DNA of 64,000 bases from the NCBI RefSeq assembly GCF_016765655.2, contig NZ_CP086106.1, forward strand, positions 1,918,501-1,982,500, read 5' to 3'. Source of the DNA: Skermanella mucosa (GTDB taxonomy: Bacteria; Pseudomonadota; Alphaproteobacteria; Azospirillales; Azospirillaceae). Positions 57,438 through 64,000 of this stretch are shown piece after piece; positions within the stretch are counted from its first letter, which is position 1; each line of letters opens with the position of its first letter. A program made the position numbers and the translations under genes. The notes under the pieces are model-generated. The model did no database searches and was not told the origin of the DNA. It saw only the letters and a program-made list of their open reading frames with translations.

Positions 57438-58658
57438 TCAAGCCGCCTGCCGAAGCCCGATCTCCGCCCAGATCGCCGACAGCGCGTTGACCAGGTGGTC
57501 GATGTCGGCGTCGGTGTGCAGCGGCGACGGGGTGATGCGCAGGCGCTCCGTGCCGCGCGCCACGGTCGGGTAGTTGATCGGCTGGACGTAGATGCCGTAC
57601 CGGTCCAGCAGCATGTCGCTGATCAGCTTGCACAGGACGGGGTCGCGCACCATCACCGGAACGATGTGGCTCGGGTTGTCCAGCATCGGGATTCCGGCGG
57701 CGTCCAGCTTCCGGCGCACCGTCGCGACGCGGTCCTGGTGGCGCCGGCGTTCCGCGACGCTGGCCTTAAGGTGGCGGATGCTGGCGAGCGCCCCCGCCGT
57801 CACCGCCGGGGGCAGGGACGTCGTGAAGATGAAGCCGGAGGAGAAGCTGCGGACGAAGTCGCACAGCGAGGCCGACGCGGTGATGTAGCCGCCGACCACG
57901 CCGAAGGCCTTGCCGAGCGTTCCCTCGATCACCGTCAGACGGTGCGCGATGCCTTCCCGCTCCGCGATGCCGCCGCCGCGCGGGCCGTACAACCCGACCG
58001 CGTGGACCTCGTCCAGGTAGGTCATGGCGCCGTGGGCGTCGGCCACGTCGCACAGTTCGGCGATCGGGGCGATGTCGCCGTCCATGGAGTAGACGGACTC
58101 GAACGCCACCAGCTTCGGCACGTCGGGGTCCAGGGCCGACAGCCTGCGGTCCAGGTCTTCCGGATCGTTGTGGGCGAAGATGTGCCGCTCGGCGCGGCTG
58201 TGCCGGATGCCCTCGATCATGGAGGCATGATTGCCGGCGTCCGACAGCACGACGCAGCCGGGGATGCGCGACGCCAGCGTTCCCAGGGCCGCCCAGTTGG
58301 AGACGTAGCCCGAGGTGAACAGCAGCGCCGATTCCTTCCCGTGAAGGTCGGCCAGTTCGCGCTCCAGCAGCACGTGGTAGTGGGTGGTGCCCGAGATGTT
58401 GCGGGTCCCGCCGGCACCCGCCCCGCAGCGGTCGATCGCCTCGTGCATCGCCGCCAGGACGGACGGATGCTGGCCCATGCCGAGATAGTCGTTGGAGCAC
58501 CAGATCGTCACCGTTCCGGCCCGCTCGCCGTCGACGTAATGCGCCGCCTTGGGAAACTCGCCGGCCCGCCGCTCCAGCTCGGCGAAGATACGATAGCGTC
58601 CCTCGTCCCGGAGGCCGTCGAGCTGGTCGCGGAAATAGCCTTCGAATTCGAAACTCAT
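57438..58658 (-). CDS. hemA: 5-aminolevulinate synthase
   Basis: 406 residues. Condenses glycine and succinyl-CoA to ALA with PLP, the first tetrapyrrole step in alphaproteobacteria. [44 protein letters not shown] and [17 protein letters not shown] (PLP Lys) are all present. The start at 58658 (MSFEFEG) has GGAGG at the right distance; the ATG one codon earlier overlaps the puhE stop. Last gene of the lhaA-puh-acsF operon. Confidence 0.97.
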   Translation of the reverse strand: MSFEFEGYFRDQLDGLRDEGRYRIFAELERRAGEFPKAAHYVDGERAGTVTIWCSNDYLGMGQHPSVLAAMHEAIDRCGAGAGGTRNISGTTHYHVLLERELADLHGKESALLFTSGYVSNWAALGTLASRIPGCVVLSDAGNHASMIEGIRHSRAERHIFAHNDPEDLDRRLSALDPDVPKLVAFESVYSMDGDIAPIAELCDVADAHGAMTYLDEVHAVGLYGPRGGGIAEREGIAHRLTVIEGTLGKAFGVVGGYITASASLCDFVRSFSSGFIFTTSLPPAVTAGALASIRHLKASVAERRRHQDRVATVRRKLDAAGIPMLDNPSHIVPVMVRDPVLCKLISDMLLDRYGIYVQPINYPTVARGTERLRITPSPLHTDADIDHLVNALSAIWAEIGLRQAA

Positions 58659-59476
58659 CATTGCCTCCGGTTTGTCGAAATCTGGGTCGGGATCGCTGAT
58701 GGCAGGGTGACGCCGCCCTCGCGGGCCGACAGGTACCAGGACCACAGCGCCGCCGCGGGCAGCGGCAGCACCAGCAGCCAATGCTCCAGCAGCGCCAGCG
58801 CCATCAGGGTCGCGAGGAAGGTGAAACCCGCGGCGGTGAAGCCGTCGGCGTCCGGCGCGCCCGCCGCCTGGATCAGCAGCAGCATGGCGACGGTCGCACC
58901 CGTCACCGACACCGGGAAGAAGACGTTCATCGGCCGCTTGCGGAAATACGTCGCCAGGTACTTCAGGTGGTCCGGCAGGAACTCCTGGCCCAGGTTCGGC
59001 ACGCCCAGGAAGACGTTGACCTTGGCGCTCAGCCGCAGGACCCACAGCAGCAGGAAGGTCCACAGCCCGACCTGGTTCTCGCCGCCCCAGGTCAGGGCCG
59101 CGATCAGGGCCGCCGACGCCGCGATGGAGACCTCGTGGTATGCCACCACGGCGACGGCGTTCCGCAGGTGCGGCCAGCCGGTCGCCCCGGGCGGGCTCGC
59201 GATCCGGCGCGGTCCCGTGACCAGTCCCATCAGGAAGCTGATCTCGTTCCAGCCCCAGACCGCCAAGGCGCAGGTAAATGCGATGAAGGCGCCGGAAACG
59301 CTGGTGTCCGACCGCCCCTCCGCCAGCCCGTACAGTGCCAGCACCGCCAGCGCCCCGGCGCCCGCCAGGCTCCAGCGGAAGGTCCGGGGAGCCAAGCCGT
59401 CGAGATAGACGATCAGCCCCGTGCTGAACCACCACAGGAACAGCGTGTAGAGCACCGGGAGCGCATGTTCGGACAC
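58658..59476 (-). CDS. puhE: PuhE, putative photosynthetic complex assembly protein
   Basis: 272 residues, about seven membrane spans, DUF3623 family. [29 protein letters not shown] and [22 protein letters not shown] are characteristic. It affects reaction-centre and antenna assembly in Rhodobacter. The stop overlaps the hemA start. Confidence 0.93.
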   Translation of the reverse strand: MSEHALPVLYTLFLWWFSTGLIVYLDGLAPRTFRWSLAGAGALAVLALYGLAEGRSDTSVSGAFIAFTCALAVWGWNEISFLMGLVTGPRRIASPPGATGWPHLRNAVAVVAYHEVSIAASAALIAALTWGGENQVGLWTFLLLWVLRLSAKVNVFLGVPNLGQEFLPDHLKYLATYFRKRPMNVFFPVSVTGATVAMLLLIQAAGAPDADGFTAAGFTFLATLMALALLEHWLLVLPLPAAALWSWYLSAREGGVTLPSAIPTQISTNRRQ

Positions 59477-59492
59477 GGGCGAGACCTCCGCT

Positions 59493-60557
59493 CTACCAGG
59501 CCGGGGCCAAGTGGATGTCCCGCGGCAGCGTATTGGACCGGGCCGGCAGCATGTAGAGCCGGGCGAAGGTCGCCGCCCCCGCCAGTCCCAGCGCCGCCCG
59601 CTTCAGCTTGCCGCCGAGTCCGCCCTGCCGCGCCGCAGCCGCGCGGGCGTTCGATATCTCGATCAGCCGCTCCAGACCCGCGCGGAACTTCGGATTGTCG
59701 AGGTCCAGGGTCAGCGGGAAGACCTGCTTGGAAATCTCCGTCGTGATCCGGAACACCGTGAAATCATATTCGGTCGGATCGAGGCCCAGCGCCTTGTGGA
59801 ATTCCGGCCGCATATGGTCCCGGACGAACATCGTGGCGAAAACCGCCAGCAGGAAGAACTTGATCCACAGCTTGTTGCCGCCGCTCAGCAGCGACGGGTT
59901 GGCCCGCATCAGCAGGGCGAAGGCCTCGCCGTGGCGGAACTCGTCGTTGCACCACTTCTCGAAGAACTTGAAGATCGGGTGGAACCGCCGGTCCGGGTTG
60001 CGCTCCAGCTGGCGATAGATCGTGATGTAGCGGGCATAGCCGATCTTCTCCGACAGGTACGTGGCGTAGAAGATGAACTTCGGCTTGAAGTAGGTGTATT
60101 TCTTGGCCTTGGTCAGGAAGCTCATGTCCACGCCGATGCCGAAATCCTTCAGCGTGTCGTTGATGAATCCGGCGTGCCGGGATTCGTCCCGGGCCATGAA
60201 GGCGAACAGCTCCTGGATATCCGGGTTCTTCACCCGCTTCTTGGTCTCGGCGTAGAGCACGCAGCCGGAGAACTCCGCCGTCAGCGAGCTGACCAGGAAA
60301 TCGACGAACTCCTTCCGCAGCCCCTCCGGCATCTCGTCGAGGTTATTGGTGAACTCCGGCGTCCGGGTGAAGTGCTTCCGGTTGTCGTCGCGGCGCAGCT
60401 CGGCCATGACCGTGTCCCACTCGGCGCGGACGGCATCGACGTCCAGCTTGTCCATCGCCTCGTAGTCGGTCGTGTAGAAGCGCGGGCTCAGCATCGTGTC
60501 TTCCTGGGCCATGCGCGTGCTGGTATTGGGGGCGCCACCGCCTTCCATGGGGATCAT
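59493..60557 (-). CDS. acsF: Aerobic Mg-protoporphyrin IX monomethyl ester cyclase
   Basis: 354 residues. Forms ring E with O2. Diiron-binding motifs: [28 protein letters not shown] and [15 protein letters not shown] (E/DxxH pairs). Presence of the O2-dependent enzyme fits an aerobic or facultatively aerobic phototroph; no bchE is in the window. 16-bp gap to puhE; overlaps the small gene upstream by 4 nt. Confidence 0.95.
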   Translation of the reverse strand: MIPMEGGGAPNTSTRMAQEDTMLSPRFYTTDYEAMDKLDVDAVRAEWDTVMAELRRDDNRKHFTRTPEFTNNLDEMPEGLRKEFVDFLVSSLTAEFSGCVLYAETKKRVKNPDIQELFAFMARDESRHAGFINDTLKDFGIGVDMSFLTKAKKYTYFKPKFIFYATYLSEKIGYARYITIYRQLERNPDRRFHPIFKFFEKWCNDEFRHGEAFALLMRANPSLLSGGNKLWIKFFLLAVFATMFVRDHMRPEFHKALGLDPTEYDFTVFRITTEISKQVFPLTLDLDNPKFRAGLERLIEISNARAAAARQGGLGGKLKRAALGLAGAATFARLYMLPARSNTLPRDIHLAPAW

Positions 60558-60856
60558 TGCGTCCTGCCTTCGGAAAATCCGACTTCATAGAGTTCGGTCA
60601 GTTCGAGATACCCCGCGAGCCGGGCCCGCAGGCGTTCCATCGGGCCGGCGCGCACCACCGTGGCCCGGCGATAGTAGAAATGCTGGGTGCCGAACGGGAC
60701 CATGGCCGGCGCGTCGTGGACGATCACCTCGTCGCCCGGACCGACCTCGATCCCGTCCAGCTCCACATAGGCGTGGACGCTGTCGGGCGTGATCTCGATA
60801 TCGACGGTGCAGGGCACTTCGATGGTGCGGGGACTGCCGCTCCAGGCTGTCATCAT
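60554..60856 (-). CDS. Small conserved PGC protein between puhC and acsF
   Basis: 100 residues, soluble: [52 protein letters not shown], and [18 protein letters not shown] near the end. It overlaps both neighbours by 4 nt, so it is firmly part of the operon. A protein of this size and position occurs in other alphaproteobacterial clusters (recollection); function unknown, possibly complex assembly. Confidence 0.8.
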   Translation of the reverse strand: MMTAWSGSPRTIEVPCTVDIEITPDSVHAYVELDGIEVGPGDEVIVHDAPAMVPFGTQHFYYRRATVVRAGPMERLRARLAGYLELTELYEVGFSEGRTQ

Positions 60857-61326
60857 GGCCTGCTTCCTCCAGCGTTCAGCATATTCGCGAAAGCCTCGGC
60901 GTTGGTCGGGCCGAAGGCTTCCAGGTTGATCACCCTGCCGGTCGCGGGATCGTCCAGGGACAGGCGCCCGTCGGCCCAGCGGGTCAGCACGAAGGGCGGC
61001 TCGATCCCGACGCCCTGGCGCTTGCGTTCGCGGGCGAGGCCGCGCAGCGCGCCGCGCACGAAGCCGTTGGTGCCGGGTTCCACGACGCCGGCGATCCGGC
61101 CGGTCCGCGCGTCGGTGATGGCGATGGAACCGTCAGTCCTGTCCTCGAAGCGGAGCTGCCGGCTTTCGACGGAAGCCGCCTCGGGCATCTGCACGGTTCC
61201 CAACCCGCTCACCCGCGCCACGGTCGCCGCCGACACGGTGAAGGCGAGCAGGGCGGCGGCCCCGATCAGCGCTCCGCGCGGGAAGACGGGATCGGCCGGG
61301 CCGGTGTCCATGCCCCGGGATCTCAT
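60853..61326 (-). CDS. puhC: Photosynthetic complex assembly protein PuhC
   Basis: 157 residues, one N-terminal membrane helix (GALIGAAALLAFTVSAATVARV) and a periplasmic domain (QLRFEDRTDGSIAITDARTGRIAGVVEPGTNGFVRGALRGLARERK). Needed for efficient LH1-RC assembly in Rhodobacter. Start at 61326 overlaps the puhB stop (ATGA). Confidence 0.93.
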   Translation of the reverse strand: MRSRGMDTGPADPVFPRGALIGAAALLAFTVSAATVARVSGLGTVQMPEAASVESRQLRFEDRTDGSIAITDARTGRIAGVVEPGTNGFVRGALRGLARERKRQGVGIEPPFVLTRWADGRLSLDDPATGRVINLEAFGPTNAEAFANMLNAGGSRP

Positions 61327-62012
61327 GTCGATGCACTCCCCAGCGCGCCGACCCGCTGGGCCTTGCGGCGCCGGGCGACGGTCGGAAGGGGGGCAGGAAG
61401 GGCGGCCGCCGTGTTCGCGGCGGGGACGCCCGCGGTGGCCGAGGTCAGCGCGTCGGCCAGGATGCCGGCCACGCGGGATGCCTCGGGGATCGCGCGCAGC
61501 ATCGGCTCGGGACGGCTGACCCGCCACGGGCGGGCGTGCGGCCACAGCAGGAGCCAGGCGATCCGGTTGCCCTCGGTCAGCGCCAGCGGGATGTCGCCGC
61601 TGCCGTCGGCATGGACCTTCAGCCCGGCGGAGCCGACCAGGCGGAACGGGATGTTCAGCGCCATCGGCAGCGCGATGCCGAACCGCATCACGATCCGCCT
61701 GTCGGTCACGGTGTACATCGTGGAGCGCGCCGATCCCCAGGCGAACAGCAGCACCAGCCCCAGCGCGCAGGCCGCCCAAGGCACGAAGCCCAGCGTGGAC
61801 AGGACGGCATCCAGGGGAGCCACGCCGTCATGGACCTGGACCACGCCGCGCCAGACCAGAAGCACACCGAAATAGGCCGCCAGCTTGTTGACATGGAGCC
61901 CCCGGCGGGCCAGCGACTTCCAGTCCGGCCGGCCCTGCCACAGCATCCGTTCCCCCGGTGGCAATGGGGCGGGCAGGCCCGGCACCGGTTCGGTGTCGTA
62001 TTCCGTGTTCAT
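61323..62012 (-). CDS. puhB: Photosynthetic complex assembly protein PuhB
   Basis: 229 residues with a PH-like, membrane-embedded architecture: ERMLWQGRPDWKSLARRG, three spans, then STMYTVTDRRIVMRFG (bacterial PH domain wording). Aids reaction-centre H subunit assembly. The start at 62012 overlaps the puhA stop by 4 nt. A proline/alanine-rich tail ends the protein. Confidence 0.94.
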   Translation of the reverse strand: MNTEYDTEPVPGLPAPLPPGERMLWQGRPDWKSLARRGLHVNKLAAYFGVLLVWRGVVQVHDGVAPLDAVLSTLGFVPWAACALGLVLLFAWGSARSTMYTVTDRRIVMRFGIALPMALNIPFRLVGSAGLKVHADGSGDIPLALTEGNRIAWLLLWPHARPWRVSRPEPMLRAIPEASRVAGILADALTSATAGVPAANTAAALPAPLPTVARRRKAQRVGALGSAST

Positions 62013-62794
62013 ATCAGCGGCTCCTGGCGCTGGGGCGTGGCGTAGAGATGCCCGCTGGCGTAGTAGGCCGTGATCTTGTCCTCCTCCAGCTTGGTGATCT
62101 GGTTCGGGTTCTTGATCGCGGGCACGTCGGCGAACTGGTGGGACAGGATCGACTTGACCTTGACCTTGCGGTTCCAGGTATCGATCCGGCAGAACCGCAT
62201 GGGTAGCAGGACGATCCTGTGCCCGGTCGCGGAGGGGATCTCGACCTCGAGGTAATGGATCGCCGGCTCCGACCGGTCTACCCAGGCCTCGCGCACGTCG
62301 CCGGCGACGTAGCCGTCGGCCGCGACCACTTCCATGCCGATCGGGTTGGGATCGCGGCTCGGGATGAAGAAGTCGGGGGCGACCCGCAGCGGGACGATGC
62401 GGTTCTCGTCCTCGGCCGTCAGTTCCGGCTTGTCCTCGCGCATCGCCCAGGCTGCCGGGCCGACGCCGTCGACCATCGGGTTGCCGGTCGGCACCAGGGG
62501 CGCTCCCGGCCACAAGCCCGAGGGGAGGGCGGCGATCTCGCGCTCGTCCGGATTGCCCGGAGGCGCCGAATAGGTCGAGCCGTCGCGCATGGTGAAGATC
62601 TTGGGCGCCGGGATCGGCGGGTAGCCCTGGACCTTGACGCGCGGCGACCGCTCCGACCGGTCGGACACCAGCGGGTAGCCTTCCCGCTTGTCCTCCTGGT
62701 GCAGGTAATAGATCAGGCCGGCGAAGAAGATCCAGAACGCGTACAGGACGACCTGGGCCACGTCGATGTAGCTCGTGATGGCTCCTGTTTCCAT
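62009..62794 (-). CDS. puhA: Photosynthetic reaction centre H subunit
   Basis: 261 residues. A single N-terminal membrane helix (VAQVVLYAFWIFFAGLIYYLHQEDKREGYPL) and a large cytoplasmic domain (KIFTMRDGSTYSAPP, ATGHRIVLLPMRFCRID). It caps the L/M core and guides protons to QB. Start METGAITSYID at 62794 follows GGAGG. Confidence 0.96.
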   Translation of the reverse strand: METGAITSYIDVAQVVLYAFWIFFAGLIYYLHQEDKREGYPLVSDRSERSPRVKVQGYPPIPAPKIFTMRDGSTYSAPPGNPDEREIAALPSGLWPGAPLVPTGNPMVDGVGPAAWAMREDKPELTAEDENRIVPLRVAPDFFIPSRDPNPIGMEVVAADGYVAGDVREAWVDRSEPAIHYLEVEIPSATGHRIVLLPMRFCRIDTWNRKVKVKSILSHQFADVPAIKNPNQITKLEEDKITAYYASGHLYATPQRQEPLI

Positions 62795-62833
62795 CGGTGA
62801 CCTCCGCACGTTTACGTTGTTGACCGGGACGGG

Positions 62834-64000
62834 TTAACCGGGGAATTCGGCGAGGCCGAATGCCGCGGGTGGTTGGGGTCTGGCCTGCGCGGTACTGCGG
62901 ACCAGCGGTCCGATGGCGGCCAGGGTGGCGAACAGCAGGATGATCTCCAGGTAGTAGACGGCGCCGTAGCCGACGGACGGGTCGGTCAGGGCGGGACCCA
63001 GCAGCCCCTGGGTGCCGAGGCTCGACACCAGGTCGCGGATGCCGCCCCCCGCCGCGATCGCGACGCCGGCCGCGGTCGCCTGGACCGCTCCCCAGGCGCC
63101 CAGCGCCAAGCCGCTCTCGCCCTCGCGCGCCAGCGCCATGGCGGCGGTCAGCGTGCCGACCACGAACAGCCCGCTGCCGAAGCCGATCAGAACGGCGCCG
63201 ATCCGGACCAGCAGCGGCGATTCCAGGGGGGCGGAGAAGATGATGCAGGAGAAGGCGGCGAGCCCGACCAGCACGCCCAGTGCCGCCAGCCGGTAGGGAT
63301 CGGCACCCCGGTTCAACCGCCGGGCCGCCAGCGCGAAGCCGCCCAGCGTGCCGCCCGCCAGCAGCGCGGTCAGCGCGGTGGTCTCGCCGACGCTCAGGTT
63401 CAGGATCTGACCGCCATAGGGCTCCAGCAGGATGTCCTGCATGCTGAAGGCCGCCGTCCCCAGCCCGACCGCCACCAGCACCCGCCCGGCGCGGCCCGCC
63501 TGCCGGAAGGTCCGCCAGGATTCCGCGAAGCCGGGACGGGGGCGGTCCGGCGCCGTGGCCGCCGGGTTGCGCGGCTCCTGTTTCCACAGCGCAATCACGT
63601 TAAGGAGCATGGTCGTGACGGCGGCCCCCTGGATCACCTGGATCAGGCGGAGCTGGGAGAATTCCGCCAGCAGCCAGCCGAACACCAGCGCGCTCGCGAC
63701 CATCCCGGCCAGCAGCATCACGTAGAGCAGGGCCACCACGCGCGGACGGGTCTCGGGAGTGGCGAGGTCGGTCGCCAGCGCCAGCCCGGCGGTCTGTGTC
63801 GTGTGCAGCCCCGCACCGACCATCAGGAAAGCCAGCGCCGCCCCGGCATGGCCGGCATAGGTCGGCGTGGTGCTGTCGCCCGACAGGATGATCAGGGCGA
63901 AGGGCATGATCGCGAAGCCGCCGAACTGGATCAGCGTGCCGAACCAGATATAGGGCACCCGCCGCCATCCCAGCACGGAGCGATGGTTGTCCGAGCGGAA
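62834..64000 (-). CDS. lhaA: LhaA/PucC-family light-harvesting assembly transporter (5' end off window)
   Basis: At least 388 residues of a major-facilitator-like BCD protein, about ten spans visible. FRSDNHRSVLGWRRVPYIWFGTLIQFGG at the cut end is diagnostic, later MQDILLEPYGGQIL. Promotes LH1 assembly, probably by handling bacteriochlorophyll. It is the first puh-operon gene in the window; bchFNBHLM usually precede it and would lie to the right. Confidence 0.94.
   Translation of the reverse strand, partial: FRSDNHRSVLGWRRVPYIWFGTLIQFGGFAIMPFALIILSGDSTTPTYAGHAGAALAFLMVGAGLHTTQTAGLALATDLATPETRPRVVALLYVMLLAGMVASALVFGWLLAEFSQLRLIQVIQGAAVTTMLLNVIALWKQEPRNPAATAPDRPRPGFAESWRTFRQAGRAGRVLVAVGLGTAAFSMQDILLEPYGGQILNLSVGETTALTALLAGGTLGGFALAARRLNRGADPYRLAALGVLVGLAAFSCIIFSAPLESPLLVRIGAVLIGFGSGLFVVGTLTAAMALAREGESGLALGAWGAVQATAAGVAIAAGGGIRDLVSSLGTQGLLGPALTDPSVGYGAVYYLEIILLFATLAAIGPLVRSTAQARPQPPAAFGLAEFPG

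Overview
The window is high-GC alphaproteobacterial DNA carrying most of a photosynthesis gene cluster (PGC) of a purple, type II reaction-centre bacterium. Gene content (tetraheme pufC, acsF, puhE, and the crtIBCDEF set expected for spirilloxanthin-type carotenoids) and the style of the housekeeping genes point to Rhodospirillales, something like Azospirillaceae or Skermanella. That placement is inference; no rRNA gene is present and no search was run.

Left part (1-26.3 kb): ordinary chromosomal genes plus mobile DNA. In order: a partial uracil-DNA glycosylase, ETF-ubiquinone oxidoreductase, a beta-lactamase-fold serine hydrolase, a class III nucleotide cyclase split by an IS1380-family element, an acyl-CoA dehydrogenase, a transglycosylase-like protein, DUF1491, a lipoprotein, and a lower-GC cell-surface cassette (GT2 glycosyltransferase, GtrA, large membrane protein) split by an IS66/ISBst12-type element. 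Then come tsaC/Sua5 with an FAD-linked oxidase, a ParA-like ATPase, a Bcp peroxiredoxin, a PaoABC-type aldehyde oxidoreductase, decayed toxin-antitoxin DNA with a 108-bp tandem duplication, and an unrecognised membrane protein. Both insertion sequences have intact ends and exact target duplications, and both broken genes can be rebuilt in frame.

PGC part 1 (26.7-32.6 kb): bchG-bchP-bchI-bchD-bchO, mostly with 4-nt overlaps, behind a PpsR/CrtJ-type site. An accessory block follows (32.6-37.3 kb): alpha/beta hydrolase, trypsin-like peptidase with a small partner, IS630 remnant, and a DUF2231 protein with a sorbosone-dehydrogenase-like lipoprotein. PGC part 2 (37.5-54.0 kb): crtI-crtB and two tiny membrane proteins; crtD-crtC on the minus strand; divergently crtE-crtF, then bchC-X-Y-Z-pufB-A-L-M-C, ending at a clear terminator. 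PpsR-type TGT-N12-ACA palindromes lie before bchG, between crtD and crtE, and before bchC, so aerobic or redox repression is likely.

Between the two reaction-centre operons (54.1-57.4 kb) lie two toxin-antitoxin remnants, a prolyl-oligopeptidase-family peptidase, and a GxxExxY gene exactly bounded by inverted repeats. PGC part 3 (57.4-64 kb, minus strand) is the tightly overlapping operon lhaA-puhA-puhB-puhC-orf-acsF-puhE-hemA, with lhaA running off the window. The bchFNBHLM genes needed for the rest of bacteriochlorophyll synthesis are absent and probably lie beyond the right edge.

Together the PGC genes make bacteriochlorophyll a (ALA synthesis, aerobic cyclase, chelatase I/D, COR BchXYZ, BchC, BchG, BchP), methoxylated carotenoids, and the LH1-RC complex with its assembly factors. 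Points of interest are the compact GxxExxY cassette, an LH1 beta subunit with a long C-terminal tail, a crtC gene without a canonical start, and a 29-bp perfect inverted repeat inside the bchX-bchY gap.
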